A DNA stretch of 64,000 nt from Kiritimatiellales bacterium. Lineage in GTDB: Bacteria > Verrucomicrobiota > Kiritimatiellia > Kiritimatiellales > Pontiellaceae. This document shows positions 52,374 to 60,310 of this stretch, in pieces. The translations under genes and the position numbers were made by a program. The stretch spans positions 54,772 to 118,771 of the forward strand of contig QKAU01000017.1 of assembly GCA_003246265.1 (NCBI GenBank), in the 5' to 3' direction. Within the stretch, counting starts at the first letter, position 1; the number at the start of each line of letters is the position of its first letter. A model generated the notes under the pieces. The model searched no databases. It saw only the letters and a program-made list of their open reading frames with translations, and was not told the origin of the DNA.

Positions 52374-53447
52374 CTAGCGTTTAACCCGTGCGTTGCCTTT
52401 CCAAATGCTCCAGACCTGCTCTTCGTCGGCCGGTTGCGCGTAGTCGGTCAGCAGCGTAGCCGCCAGCGCGCCGCTTGCCCAGCCGAACCGGGCGCAATCC
52501 TGCACGGTCCAGCCCTTCAGGATGCCGTAGAGCAGGCCGCCGACAAAACCGTCGCCGCCGCCGATGCGGTCCAGCACGCCGATTTCGCGCGGCAGAATGG
52601 TTTCCCACCCCTTCGAATCGGTCACGAGCGCCCCCCACATATGGAGATTTGAGGAAATCACTTCGCGCAGCGTCGTGCCGAACCAGGTCGCCTGTGGATA
52701 GGCCTGCTGCACCCGTCCGATCATCTTTTTGAATCCGTCGATCTTCCCATCCAGCCCCTTCCCGCCCGATTCGGGGCCTTCGATGCCCAGGCAGAGCTGG
52801 AAGTCCTCCTCGTTGCCGATCAGGATGTCGCTGCGCGAAGCGATCTCGTCGAACGCGGTGGCGAGCTCCTGCTCGCGCCCCTTCCAGAAGCTCGCGCGAT
52901 GGTTGAGGTCGAACGAAATAAGCGAGCCGTGCTCCTTGGCGACGCGGGCGACATCGAGGCAGAACCGGCTGGTCTTAGGCGACAACGCGGCGATCAGGCC
53001 CGAGAGGTGGACGATGCGCACCCCTTCCTCCGCAAAGATCCGCTGGAGATCGAAATCGGCGGCATCGAGCTCGCGGCCAACCTCCCCGGCGCGGTCGTTG
53101 TGCACGCGCGGACCGCGCGGACCGCATCCGATGTCGGCCATGTTGATCTGGTGGCGATAGCCCCACGGCCCGCCCTGGTCGAACTCCGGACCTTCGAAAT
53201 CCATGCCGCGGCTCCGGAGGCTCGCCTTGATGAAATGTGAAACCGGACTGCCCTTCACAAAGGCGGTCAACACCTTCACCGGCAGGCCCAGGTACGAAGC
53301 GACGCTCGCCACGTTGCTCTCGGCGCTGGTCGCCTGCATCTTGAACGTATCGCTGCCGTGGAACGGCTGCGCCCCTTCCGGCGTCAGCCGGATGCCCATG
53401 CTGGTCGCCACCAGCATCGAATATTTCTTGGTCGACGTCTCTGTCAT
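52374..53447 (-). CDS. kdgK: PfkB-family sugar (acid) kinase, KDG kinase-like
   Basis: A 357-residue ribokinase-like enzyme. The anion-hole motif is [18 protein letters not shown] (usual DTxGAGD), and the N-terminal substrate lid includes [10 protein letters not shown]. This DRIGGGD variant is common in 2-keto-3-deoxygluconate kinases. It is first in the sugar-acid operon with a GGAGGA site. With 6-phosphogluconate dehydrogenase next to it, gluconate is another possible substrate. Specificity cannot be read from sequence. Confidence 0.75.
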   Translation of the reverse strand: MTETSTKKYSMLVATSMGIRLTPEGAQPFHGSDTFKMQATSAESNVASVASYLGLPVKVLTAFVKGSPVSHFIKASLRSRGMDFEGPEFDQGGPWGYRHQINMADIGCGPRGPRVHNDRAGEVGRELDAADFDLQRIFAEEGVRIVHLSGLIAALSPKTSRFCLDVARVAKEHGSLISFDLNHRASFWKGREQELATAFDEIASRSDILIGNEEDFQLCLGIEGPESGGKGLDGKIDGFKKMIGRVQQAYPQATWFGTTLREVISSNLHMWGALVTDSKGWETILPREIGVLDRIGGGDGFVGGLLYGILKGWTVQDCARFGWASGALAATLLTDYAQPADEEQVWSIWKGNARVKR

Positions 53448-53479
53448 GGCTCCGTCCTCCGTTGCACCACCAAACTTTC

Positions 53480-53493
53480 CTCAATGGTTTGAG
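53480..53493. promoter_or_regulatory. short palindrome in the divergent kdgK-nucleoside phosphorylase region
   Basis: CTCAATGGTTTGAG has matching CTCAA and TTGAG halves separated by four bases. It lies 33 bases before the kinase start and 79 before the plus-strand phosphorylase, in an AT-richer stretch; a possible operator for the sugar-acid operon. Confidence 0.3.
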
Positions 53494-53571
53494 ATAATGC
53501 TTTATTCCTATTTTGCGCAAGGGAAAACATGGCAATTGTAAAGGCGCGCGGCCCCGTGCTACCGTTTCCGC

Positions 53572-54855
53572 ATGCTTCCCCAATGGACCCTAGAGCGCAA
53601 GCGCGACGGCCAGGAACTCGATTCCGGCGAAATCCGCGATTTCGTGCTCTCCTACACCCGCGGCGAGATTCCCGACTACCAGATGTCCGCCCTCGCCATG
53701 GCCATCTATTTCCAGGGCATGTCCCCCCGGGAAACCGCCGACCTCACCTTGGCCATGATGGAATCGGGAAGCGTGATCGATCCCGGCCGGATTGCCGGCC
53801 GGAAGGTGGACAAGCACTCGACCGGCGGCATCGGCGACAAGGTTTCCATCCCCCTCGCACCGCTGGTCGCGGCATGCGGGGCCACGGTCCCCATGATCTC
53901 CGGCCGGGGTTTGGGCATTACGGGCGGCACGCTCGACAAGCTCGAATCGATACCCGGCTACCGCACCGGCCTCGGCGAAGAGGAGTTTATCCGTACGCTG
54001 GAGCGCTGCGGCTGCTCCATGATCGGCCAAACGGCCGAGATCGCGCCGGCCGACCGCAAGCTCTACGCCCTGCGCGACGTCACCGCCACCGTACCCTCGA
54101 TTCCGCTCATCGTCTCATCCATCCTCTCCAAGAAGTTGGCGGAGGGGATCGATGCCCTGGTCCTCGATGTCAAATGCGGTTCCGGTGCCTTCATGAAGAG
54201 TCTCGCCGATGCCCGGGCGCTCGCCCGGACCCTGGTTGATACCGGCCGGGCCATGGGCCGGAAGATATCGGCGGTGATTACCGGCATGGAGCAGCCGCTG
54301 GGCCGCGCCGTTGGCAATGCGCTCGAGATCAGGGAAGCCCTCGACATCCTGGCAGGCGAGGGGCCGGAAGATGTCCGCACCCTGGTGCTGGCACTCGCGG
54401 ACCGGATGCTTGCCTTGGCGGGAGTCGGCCCGGTGGATGCGGAGACCAAGCTGCACGACGGCTCCGCGCTGGAGACCTTTCGCCGGATGGTTGCATGCCA
54501 TGGCGGCGATCCCGACGCCCCCCTGCCCCGATCCCGACGACAGATTCCCTTCCCGGCGGAGCGGGCGGGCTTCGTGTCCCGGGCCGACGCCGAAGCCATC
54601 GGCCGCGCCTGCCTGCTTCTCGGTGCCGGCCGATGCCGTACCGACGACGCCATCGATCCTGCCGTCGGCCTGTCCGACCTCAAGAAAATCGGCGAGCCGG
54701 TCGAGCGGGATGAACCGCTCTGCGTCGTCCACTCGAACGGGCACGAGGATTGGGACCTCGTGGCACGGCTCATTTCCGGAGCCTTCGGGATCGGCGATGG
54801 CCCGGTTGATCCGCCGCCGTTGATCCTCGAACAGTTCGAACCGGGAGAAGGCTGA
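53572..54855 (+). CDS. deoA: pyrimidine-nucleoside (thymidine) phosphorylase
   Basis: A 427-residue enzyme with the family phosphate loop KHSTGGIGDKVSIPLAPLVA, MISGRGLGITGGTLDKLES, and DVKCGSGAFMKS. It cleaves pyrimidine nucleosides with phosphate to ribose- or deoxyribose-1-phosphate. In most relatives the glycine loop reads GLGHTGG; here the His is Ile116, so substrate contacts may differ. The C-terminal domain is a little shorter than usual but recognisable. Directly followed (no gap) by a small DUF167 gene. Confidence 0.85.
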   Translation: MLPQWTLERKRDGQELDSGEIRDFVLSYTRGEIPDYQMSALAMAIYFQGMSPRETADLTLAMMESGSVIDPGRIAGRKVDKHSTGGIGDKVSIPLAPLVAACGATVPMISGRGLGITGGTLDKLESIPGYRTGLGEEEFIRTLERCGCSMIGQTAEIAPADRKLYALRDVTATVPSIPLIVSSILSKKLAEGIDALVLDVKCGSGAFMKSLADARALARTLVDTGRAMGRKISAVITGMEQPLGRAVGNALEIREALDILAGEGPEDVRTLVLALADRMLALAGVGPVDAETKLHDGSALETFRRMVACHGGDPDAPLPRSRRQIPFPAERAGFVSRADAEAIGRACLLLGAGRCRTDDAIDPAVGLSDLKKIGEPVERDEPLCVVHSNGHEDWDLVARLISGAFGIGDGPVDPPPLILEQFEPGEG

Positions 54856-55152
54856 ATGGCGTTCTACGAAGAGAGGGACGGCGCCATCATCCTCAACATA
54901 CGGGTCGTGCCACGCGCCGCGAAGGAAGGTATCCAGGGACTGGTCGGCGATGCCTTGAAGGTCCGCATCCAGGCCCCGCCGGTCGAGGGCAAGGCCAATG
55001 CCTGTCTGGTCAGGTTTCTTGCCGATGCATGGAAGTTGCCGCGCGCCCAGATCGAAATCCTGTCGGGCGAAACCGGGCGGAACAAGCGGTTGCGGATCAG
55101 TCGGCCGACGGCAGCGCTGCGGGCGCTGCTGGAAGAGATCGGCCGCGCCTAG
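54856..55152 (+). CDS. DUF167/YggU family protein
   Basis: A 98-residue protein of the YggU family: ILNIRVVPRAAKEGIQGLVG, LKVRIQAPPVEGKANACLV, IEILSGETGRNKRLRI. The fold is a small alpha/beta sandwich; the biochemical role is unknown. Its ATG directly follows the stop of the nucleoside phosphorylase gene. The stop codon TAG opens the second copy of the 108-base repeat. Confidence 0.88.
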   Translation: MAFYEERDGAIILNIRVVPRAAKEGIQGLVGDALKVRIQAPPVEGKANACLVRFLADAWKLPRAQIEILSGETGRNKRLRISRPTAALRALLEEIGRA

Positions 55153-55257
55153 AAGAGACAACGGTTGAGTTGCCGTTAATGGGCAGGGCGGCGTGTCCCA
55201 CACCGCCATGGACGGCTGGGGTCAGCCGTCCCTACCAGTGAAATCGGCAGCGGCATC
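55150..55257. repeat. 108-base dispersed repeat, copy 2
   Basis: Copy of the element at 48085-48192, same orientation, same length. The AACGG/CCGTT hairpin is unchanged and the GGACGGCTG/CAGCCGTCC stem is intact with a GGGT loop (GGGA in copy 1). The position relative to the upstream stop codon is identical to copy 1. Confidence 0.85.
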
Positions 55258-55339
55258 CCCTTCTGGAGCGGCCCTGGCTACCGGCATTCGGGTCCGCCGC
55301 CGCTTGCGTTGGCGCCCCCCCTCTGATAGAAGTCCGCGC

Positions 55340-55999
55340 ATGAAATCCGCCATCATGAAAGAGTTCAGGCACCACGGACCCTTCACGCTGCTGGGCGCCA
55401 TTCTAGGCGTGGCGGTCGTGGCCGTCCTGCAGCGCATCGCCCCCCATGCCATCACTACGGAGCGGGCCGAAGCCCTTTTCGAGTTCTCCCACCCGTTGCA
55501 TGTGGTGCTCAGCGCCATGGTTACCGCGGCGGTCTACAGGAACTACCGGGGCCGCCCGCACCATACGAAGAGCGGCATGCTGGCCGTCGTGCTGGTCGGC
55601 TATTTCGGATCGATCGGCATCGCCACGCTCAGCGACTGCCTCATCCCCTACTGGGGCGAGCTCTTGCTGGGCATGGAGCACGCCCATCCGCACCTGGGCA
55701 TCGTCGAAATGCCCGTCATCATCAACATGGCGGCCCTGATCGGGATCGGGGGCGCCTTCTTCTCCAGCCGCACCCATTTTCCCCATGGCGGGCACGTCCT
55801 GCTGAGCACGGCGGCCTCCCTCTTCCATATCATGCGGACCCAGTCGGATCCCTTCTCGCTGCTCGAGACCGTGATGATCGCCCTGTTCCTGTTCATCGCG
55901 GTGTGGATTCCCTGCTGCATGAGCGACATCGTCTTCCCCCTCCTCTTCGTTCGCAACAGGGATGGAGCGCAGCCCACCATCAACCTGCACCATCCCTAG
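55340..55999 (+). CDS. multi-pass membrane protein of unknown function
   Basis: A 219-residue protein with about six hydrophobic segments (FTLLGAILGVAVVAVL, PLHVVLSAMVTAAVY, MLAVVLVGYFGSIGIATL, VIINMAALIGIGGAFF, a short fifth, and TVMIALFLFIAVWIPCC). Histidines cluster at loop ends (KEFRHHG, RPHHTK, MEHAHPHLG, RTHFPHGGH), which could bind metal. No family recognised. The start at 55340 is chosen because the earlier reading frame crosses the repeat. Confidence 0.55.
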   Translation: MKSAIMKEFRHHGPFTLLGAILGVAVVAVLQRIAPHAITTERAEALFEFSHPLHVVLSAMVTAAVYRNYRGRPHHTKSGMLAVVLVGYFGSIGIATLSDCLIPYWGELLLGMEHAHPHLGIVEMPVIINMAALIGIGGAFFSSRTHFPHGGHVLLSTAASLFHIMRTQSDPFSLLETVMIALFLFIAVWIPCCMSDIVFPLLFVRNRDGAQPTINLHHP

Positions 56000-56042
56000 G
56001 CGTCCAACTTGTCAATCCTGAGAATGGAACCTGCCGGTTTCG

Positions 56043-56096
56043 TTGCCGACGGGAAATGTTTCGCGGCATTCGAGCATGATTTACACCCGTCGGCAA
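56043..56096. promoter_or_regulatory. 11-base inverted repeat upstream of the small paralogue pair
   Basis: TTGCCGACGGG (56043-56053) and CCCGTCGGCAA (56086-56096) are perfect inverse copies, 32 bases apart. It directly precedes an 18-base palindrome and may form a stem in the leader of the pair or two operator halves. Confidence 0.5.
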
Positions 56097-56097
56097 G

Positions 56098-56115
56098 GCA
56101 TGGCACGTGCCATGC
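56098..56115. promoter_or_regulatory. perfect 18-base palindrome
   Basis: GCATGGCACGTGCCATGC is its own reverse complement over all 18 bases, with CACGTG at the centre. It ends 13 bases before the ATG of the first small paralogue, so it would overlap the ribosome-binding region or promoter. A repressor site (perhaps autoregulatory) is the simplest reading. Confidence 0.6.
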
Positions 56116-56128
56116 TACAGCTGGCCCG

Positions 56129-56467
56129 ATGAAAACAAGCAAAAGAAGCCTGAGTCTGATCGACATGGATGTCGGTCTATTTGTCAGCTACGAGCTGACG
56201 GCGGAATCGCTCTCCACTAAGCTCTTCAGGATTTTCACCCTCAACCGCATCCCGCTCAACAAGGTCATGGACCTTCGCGAGGCGGAAGAGACCGACATCA
56301 CGCCGCTCAACCACCTCAACTGGTTTTCCTTCCTTCCCTCCCGCCGCAAGCTTTGCCCCGTCTACACCTTGCAGGCCGACGAAAACTCGCCGCGCATATT
56401 CATGCGGCTCGACCAGGGATCGCACATCCATATGAAGTCCACGCTCGGCAGGCTCCGCAATGTCTAG
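56129..56467 (+). CDS. small PH-like protein, paralogue A
   Basis: A 112-residue protein of unknown family, largely beta with a C-terminal helix. SYELTAESL...LNRIPLNKVMDL resembles the first strands of bacterial PH-like domains; this is only a suggestion. It shares SYEL, RI-L, W--FLP-RR, CPVY-LQ and H with the next gene along its whole length. The start at 56129 follows the 18-base palindrome; earlier in-frame ATGs cross it. Overlaps the next gene by eight bases. Confidence 0.6.
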   Translation: MKTSKRSLSLIDMDVGLFVSYELTAESLSTKLFRIFTLNRIPLNKVMDLREAEETDITPLNHLNWFSFLPSRRKLCPVYTLQADENSPRIFMRLDQGSHIHMKSTLGRLRNV

Positions 56468-56822
56468 GCCCGGCGAATCGGCCCCGCTCCGTCCGCTGTC
56501 CTTCGGCTCCATCCATTCGTACGAACTGCGCAACCACCAAATCGTCGGCCGCTTCCTGGGTCTTCTGCCCTTCCTGCGCATCGACCTGGACGATGTGGCC
56601 TTCATGCGATTGGCCACCCGGTCCGAAACCCCTCTGCCCTATCGGATCATCCACTGGACCCGTTTCCTTCCCGGACGGCGTTCCCGCTGTCCGGTCTACC
56701 TGCTGCAACTGAAGACGAATCGCCGCGTCTTCATCCCGCTGGAAGGCGGCGCGCACTTCCGGCTGCGCCAGGCCATCGGCGGGAAGCAGCGCCGCATGGC
56801 GCAGCTCCGCAAGGCCGCATAG
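56460..56822 (+). CDS. small PH-like protein, paralogue B
   Basis: A 120-residue protein aligned without gaps to paralogue A over about 90 residues: SYELRNHQI, LRIDLDDV, HWTRFLPGRRSRCPVYLLQ and FIPLEGGAHFRL. More basic than A, with an Arg/Lys-rich end (GGKQRRMAQLRKAA). Tight overlap implies the two are made together, perhaps as a hetero-oligomer. No catalytic motif was identified. Downstream is a 434-base region with a recombinase relic. Confidence 0.6.
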   Translation: MSRPGESAPLRPLSFGSIHSYELRNHQIVGRFLGLLPFLRIDLDDVAFMRLATRSETPLPYRIIHWTRFLPGRRSRCPVYLLQLKTNRRVFIPLEGGAHFRLRQAIGGKQRRMAQLRKAA

Positions 56823-57256
56823 CCTACAGTTCCGGCAAAACCACATTCCCACAAGAAGCAACCTAATGGGTTGATTCCCTGCCGCAAGCGCATGGAGATT
56901 GGGCGGTACAAGGCCGGAGAATGGAGACGTGGGAGTTTCTCGCACCACGACAAATAGGTCTGCTCCGTGCGGATCGACAGGTCCCGCACCCGCGCCACCT
57001 CTTTGATCCGCTCCAGTTTAGCCATGGCCGCACCGTCCAATTCACAATGGAGGGGCGATTCCCTGCTCAGACGATTCTTCGGGGACTCCCGCGCCAGCGT
57101 GGGATGTGTCGGCCCCAAATCCTTGCAGGCCGCCAGCCGTCCGCCCCAGTCATAGCCCGCGAAGGCCATTCCATCCGGGTCATCTCCAGCAGCAGGATCC
57201 GCAGGGAATTCGGATCCCCTTATGGGCGTGGACCCCGTTCCGGATGGCGGAAAGCA
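56823..57256. other. 434-base region with integrase relic
   Basis: No intact gene. Contains a small CAACC-TAATG-GGTTG hairpin near 56861-56875 and the integrase-like fragment at 56921-57025. Minus-strand sequence upstream of the relic (57026-57169) is open but shows no recognisable domain. It borders the end of the ABC exporter gene. Confidence 0.5.
56921..57025 (-). pseudogene. N-terminal fragment of a tyrosine recombinase (integron-integrase-like)
   Basis: The 35 codons read LERIKEVARVRDLS, then IRTEQTYLSWCEK and LPRLH, close to the N-terminal SAM-like domain of integron-type integrases (typical RTEQTYVxWIRRFxxFH). Similarity ends after LPRLH and no catalytic domain with the Arg-His-Arg-Tyr residues follows, so this is a decayed remnant. 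It marks past site-specific recombination near the small paralogue pair. Confidence 0.6.
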
Positions 57257-59071
57257 TCATGGCGCGGCGCTGGCGAACTGGATGTCGTAGAGGTATTTGT
57301 ACTTGCCGCCCCTGGCGAGGAGCTCGTCGTGGGTCCCCTGCTCCACGATGCGCCCATGGTCGAGCACGACGATGCGGTCGGCATGGGCGATGGTGGATAG
57401 CCGGTGGGCGATGACGAAGACGGTGCGGTCCTTCATCAGTTCGTCGAGCGCCCCCTGCACCAGCCGCTCGGATTCCGTATCGAGCGCGCTGGTGGCCTCG
57501 TCGAGGATAAGGATGGGCGGGTTCTTGAGCAGGGCGCGGGCGATGGCGACGCGCTGGGCCATGCCGCCGGAGAGGAGCGACCCGCGCTCGCCGATGACCG
57601 TGTCGTAGCCATCCTGCAGCTCGGTGATGAAGCGGTGGGCGTTGGCGCGGCGCGCGGCCTGCTGGATCTGTTCGAGGGTGGCGCTGCCCGAGCCGTAGGC
57701 GATGTTTTCGGCGACGCTCCGGTTGAAGAGGACGGTGCTTTGCGTCACGACGCCGATCTGGGCGCGCAAGGTCGCGACCGTGTAGGAGCGGATGTCGCGG
57801 CCATTGATCTCGATCCGTCCGCCGGTGACGTCGAAGAAGCGCGGGATGAGGTTGACGAGCGTGGTCTTTCCGGCCCCCGAACTGCCGACGAAGGCGATGC
57901 ACTGCCCCGCCTCGACTTCGAGGTTGACCCCGTCGAGGATCTTCTTCTGGTCGTAGGCGAAGGAGACCTCCTTGAGCGAAACGTGGGCGACCGGACCCTG
58001 GAAATCGGCGGCATCGGGGGCGTCGGCGATGGTGTTCTCGATGTCGAGGATCTCGAAGATGCGCTCGGCGCCGGGGGTGGCGCGCTGGATGCGCATGTGG
58101 ATCTGGCTGAGCTTCTTGGCGGGCTTGTACATCTGGACCATCGCGCCGGCGAAGGTGATCAGCAGCGCAAGCGAGAGATCGTTGACGAAGGCGTAGACCA
58201 CGACGCCGGCAAGCCCGACGGAGGAGAGGAAGGTGACGATGGGATCGCCCATGGAGCGCGCCCGGGTCTGCCGCATGATCAGCTTGAAGACCTTGTTGTT
58301 GAGGGCGTTGAAGCGGCCGATCTCCTCCTGCTCCATCTGGAAGGCCTTGACCACCAGCGCCCCGCCGACCGATTCCTGAACCACGGAGAGCATGTCGCCC
58401 ATGTTTTCCTGTCCGCGCTTCGAGGCCTTGCGGATGCGCCGGCCGAGCAGCGCGACCGGCAGGATGCAGACGGGGAAGACGACCAGGGCGACGACGGAGA
58501 GGCGCCAGTCGAGGTAGAACATGGCGGCGATGCAGCCGATGAGCGTGAAGGGTTCGCGCAGGATATCGCCGATGACGTTGGAGACCAGCTCGGTGAGCAT
58601 CGCCGTATCGCTCGTGATGCGCGTGATCAGCTCTCCGACGCGGCTCTTGGAGAAGAACTGCATGGGCAGGGCGTGGATGTGGGCGAAGAGTTCGCTGCGC
58701 AGGTCGGCCACCACCCGGTTGCCCACCCATTCGACCAGATACTTGCCGGCAAAGAAGAGGATCCCCTGCAGGATGGTGACAACCGGCAGGAGGGCCACGG
58801 TGCGGACGAGTCCGCCTACCCCCATCCCGCCCGCGTTCCCTTCGGCATTGCCAAGGTCTCCAATCGATCCAAGCCCTTCGAGGGTGAAGTCCTCGCCCGA
58901 AATCCCGCCGAGCGCCCAGCGCAGGGCGACCAGCATGCCGAAGGTGGCTCCGCCATAGAGCATGCCGCAGAGGATGCCGATGGCCAGCCGCGCCCCATAG
59001 GGCCGGACATAGGGGAGAAGCCGACCGTAGACCTCTTTCGACCCGGCCTGCTGGATTGCGCTTGGATTCAT
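57257..59071 (-). CDS. msbA: MsbA-like ABC exporter
   Basis: A 604-residue half-transporter: a six-helix membrane domain (about 20-340), then an ATPase with Walker [15 protein letters not shown], signature [17 protein letters not shown] and Walker [16 protein letters not shown]. It also has the [17 protein letters not shown] of lipid-type exporters. Likely flips lipid A-core or another glycolipid. The start at 59071 has GGAG ten bases upstream; a further ATG at 59080 is less well placed. Divergent from the glycosyltransferase operon at 59225, in keeping with a lipopolysaccharide role. Confidence 0.85.
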   Translation of the reverse strand: MNPSAIQQAGSKEVYGRLLPYVRPYGARLAIGILCGMLYGGATFGMLVALRWALGGISGEDFTLEGLGSIGDLGNAEGNAGGMGVGGLVRTVALLPVVTILQGILFFAGKYLVEWVGNRVVADLRSELFAHIHALPMQFFSKSRVGELITRITSDTAMLTELVSNVIGDILREPFTLIGCIAAMFYLDWRLSVVALVVFPVCILPVALLGRRIRKASKRGQENMGDMLSVVQESVGGALVVKAFQMEQEEIGRFNALNNKVFKLIMRQTRARSMGDPIVTFLSSVGLAGVVVYAFVNDLSLALLITFAGAMVQMYKPAKKLSQIHMRIQRATPGAERIFEILDIENTIADAPDAADFQGPVAHVSLKEVSFAYDQKKILDGVNLEVEAGQCIAFVGSSGAGKTTLVNLIPRFFDVTGGRIEINGRDIRSYTVATLRAQIGVVTQSTVLFNRSVAENIAYGSGSATLEQIQQAARRANAHRFITELQDGYDTVIGERGSLLSGGMAQRVAIARALLKNPPILILDEATSALDTESERLVQGALDELMKDRTVFVIAHRLSTIAHADRIVVLDHGRIVEQGTHDELLARGGKYKYLYDIQFASAAP

Positions 59072-59224
59072 GGGGCGCATACTCCACAAACACCCGCCCA
59101 TCGGAAAGCAAAAAGCAGGGATCGGTTTGGAGCCGCGCACAGCCCACGTTCCGGGGCAAACCGCGGCAATTAAATACAAACTACGCACTTCAAACGGCAA
59201 ACCCCAAACTGCTAGCCTTTCCCC

Positions 59225-60310
59225 ATGCACATTGTCCAGCTGCTTCCCGAACTCAACCAAGGCGGCGTCGAACGCGGAACCGTCGAACTCAGCCGCGAAC
59301 TGGTCCGGCGGGGCCACCGGTCGACCGTCATCTCCGCCGGGGGCGAGCTGGCCGGGCAGGTCGAAGCCGACGGCGGCCGCCACGTAGCGCTGGACATCTG
59401 CTCCAAGAATCCCCTGACCGCACCATTCCGGGTCCGCCAACTCCAGGCGGCGATCCGCCGGCTCCAACCCGACCTGCTCCACGCCCGCAGCCGGGTTCCC
59501 GCCTGGCTTTGCCGGTTCGCCAACCAGTCGACGGCGATCCCTTTCGTCACCACCGTCCATGGCTTCAACAGCGTCAGCCGCTACAGTGCCGTCATGGTTT
59601 CGGGCGACCGCGTCATCTACGGCAGCACCGCGATCCGCGACTACATCCTGGCCCACTACGCCGTCGACGCGTCCAAGCTGCGCTACGTCCCGCGCGGCAT
59701 CGACACCCACCACTTCGACCCCGCCGGGGTCGACGGGGCCTTCATCGAGTCGTTCCGGCGCGAACACCGGCTCGAGGGCCGGTACGTCGCCACCATCGTG
59801 GGACGCATCACCGGGTGGAAGGGGCACGACGACTTCATCCGCGCGCTTGCCCGCGTGCAGAAGGAGCATCCGGAAGTGGTCGGCGTCGTGGCGGGCGGGG
59901 TGTGGCACGACAAGCAGGGCTACCTCGATGCGCTCGTCCAACTGGCCCGGGAGACGGGGGCGGAGATCCGCTTCACCGGCTCGCAGACGCAGGTGAGAGA
60001 GATCTACGCCCTGAGCGACCTCGTCGTTTCGGCCGCCTCGTCCAAGCCCGAGACCTTCGGCCGCACGGCCGCCGAGGCGCTGGCCATGGACCGCCCGGTT
60101 GTCGCCAGCGCCCACGGCGGGTCGCTCGACATCCTGCTCGACGGCGTCAATGGCCTCCTCTACCCGCCTGGCGACATCTCCGGGCTGGCCGGGTGCATCG
60201 CCCGCGCGTTGGCGTTTGATTTCCGGGACATGCGCCGACATATTGTGGACCACTTCAGCCTGGAACGGATGACGGAAACCGAGTTGGCCGTATACGACGA
60301 ACTGACATGA
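59225..60310 (+). CDS. family 4 glycosyltransferase (lipopolysaccharide core-type)
   Basis: A 361-residue GT-B enzyme: LPELNQGGVERGTVEL at the start, HARSRVPAWL in the acceptor domain, VGRITGWKGHDDFI and PETFGRTAAEALAM, the donor site with E-x7-E. It belongs to the WaaG-like group of glycosyltransferases that act in LPS assembly. First gene of an operon in which all genes overlap by four to eight bases. Confidence 0.82.
   Translation: MHIVQLLPELNQGGVERGTVELSRELVRRGHRSTVISAGGELAGQVEADGGRHVALDICSKNPLTAPFRVRQLQAAIRRLQPDLLHARSRVPAWLCRFANQSTAIPFVTTVHGFNSVSRYSAVMVSGDRVIYGSTAIRDYILAHYAVDASKLRYVPRGIDTHHFDPAGVDGAFIESFRREHRLEGRYVATIVGRITGWKGHDDFIRALARVQKEHPEVVGVVAGGVWHDKQGYLDALVQLARETGAEIRFTGSQTQVREIYALSDLVVSAASSKPETFGRTAAEALAMDRPVVASAHGGSLDILLDGVNGLLYPPGDISGLAGCIARALAFDFRDMRRHIVDHFSLERMTETELAVYDELT

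Noticed and set aside
56000..56128. Possible attC site (GTCCAAC near 56002 and a palindromic stretch)
   Set aside because: No matching GTTRRRY end at the other side and the palindrome is perfect, unlike attC; only the integrase relic gives support.
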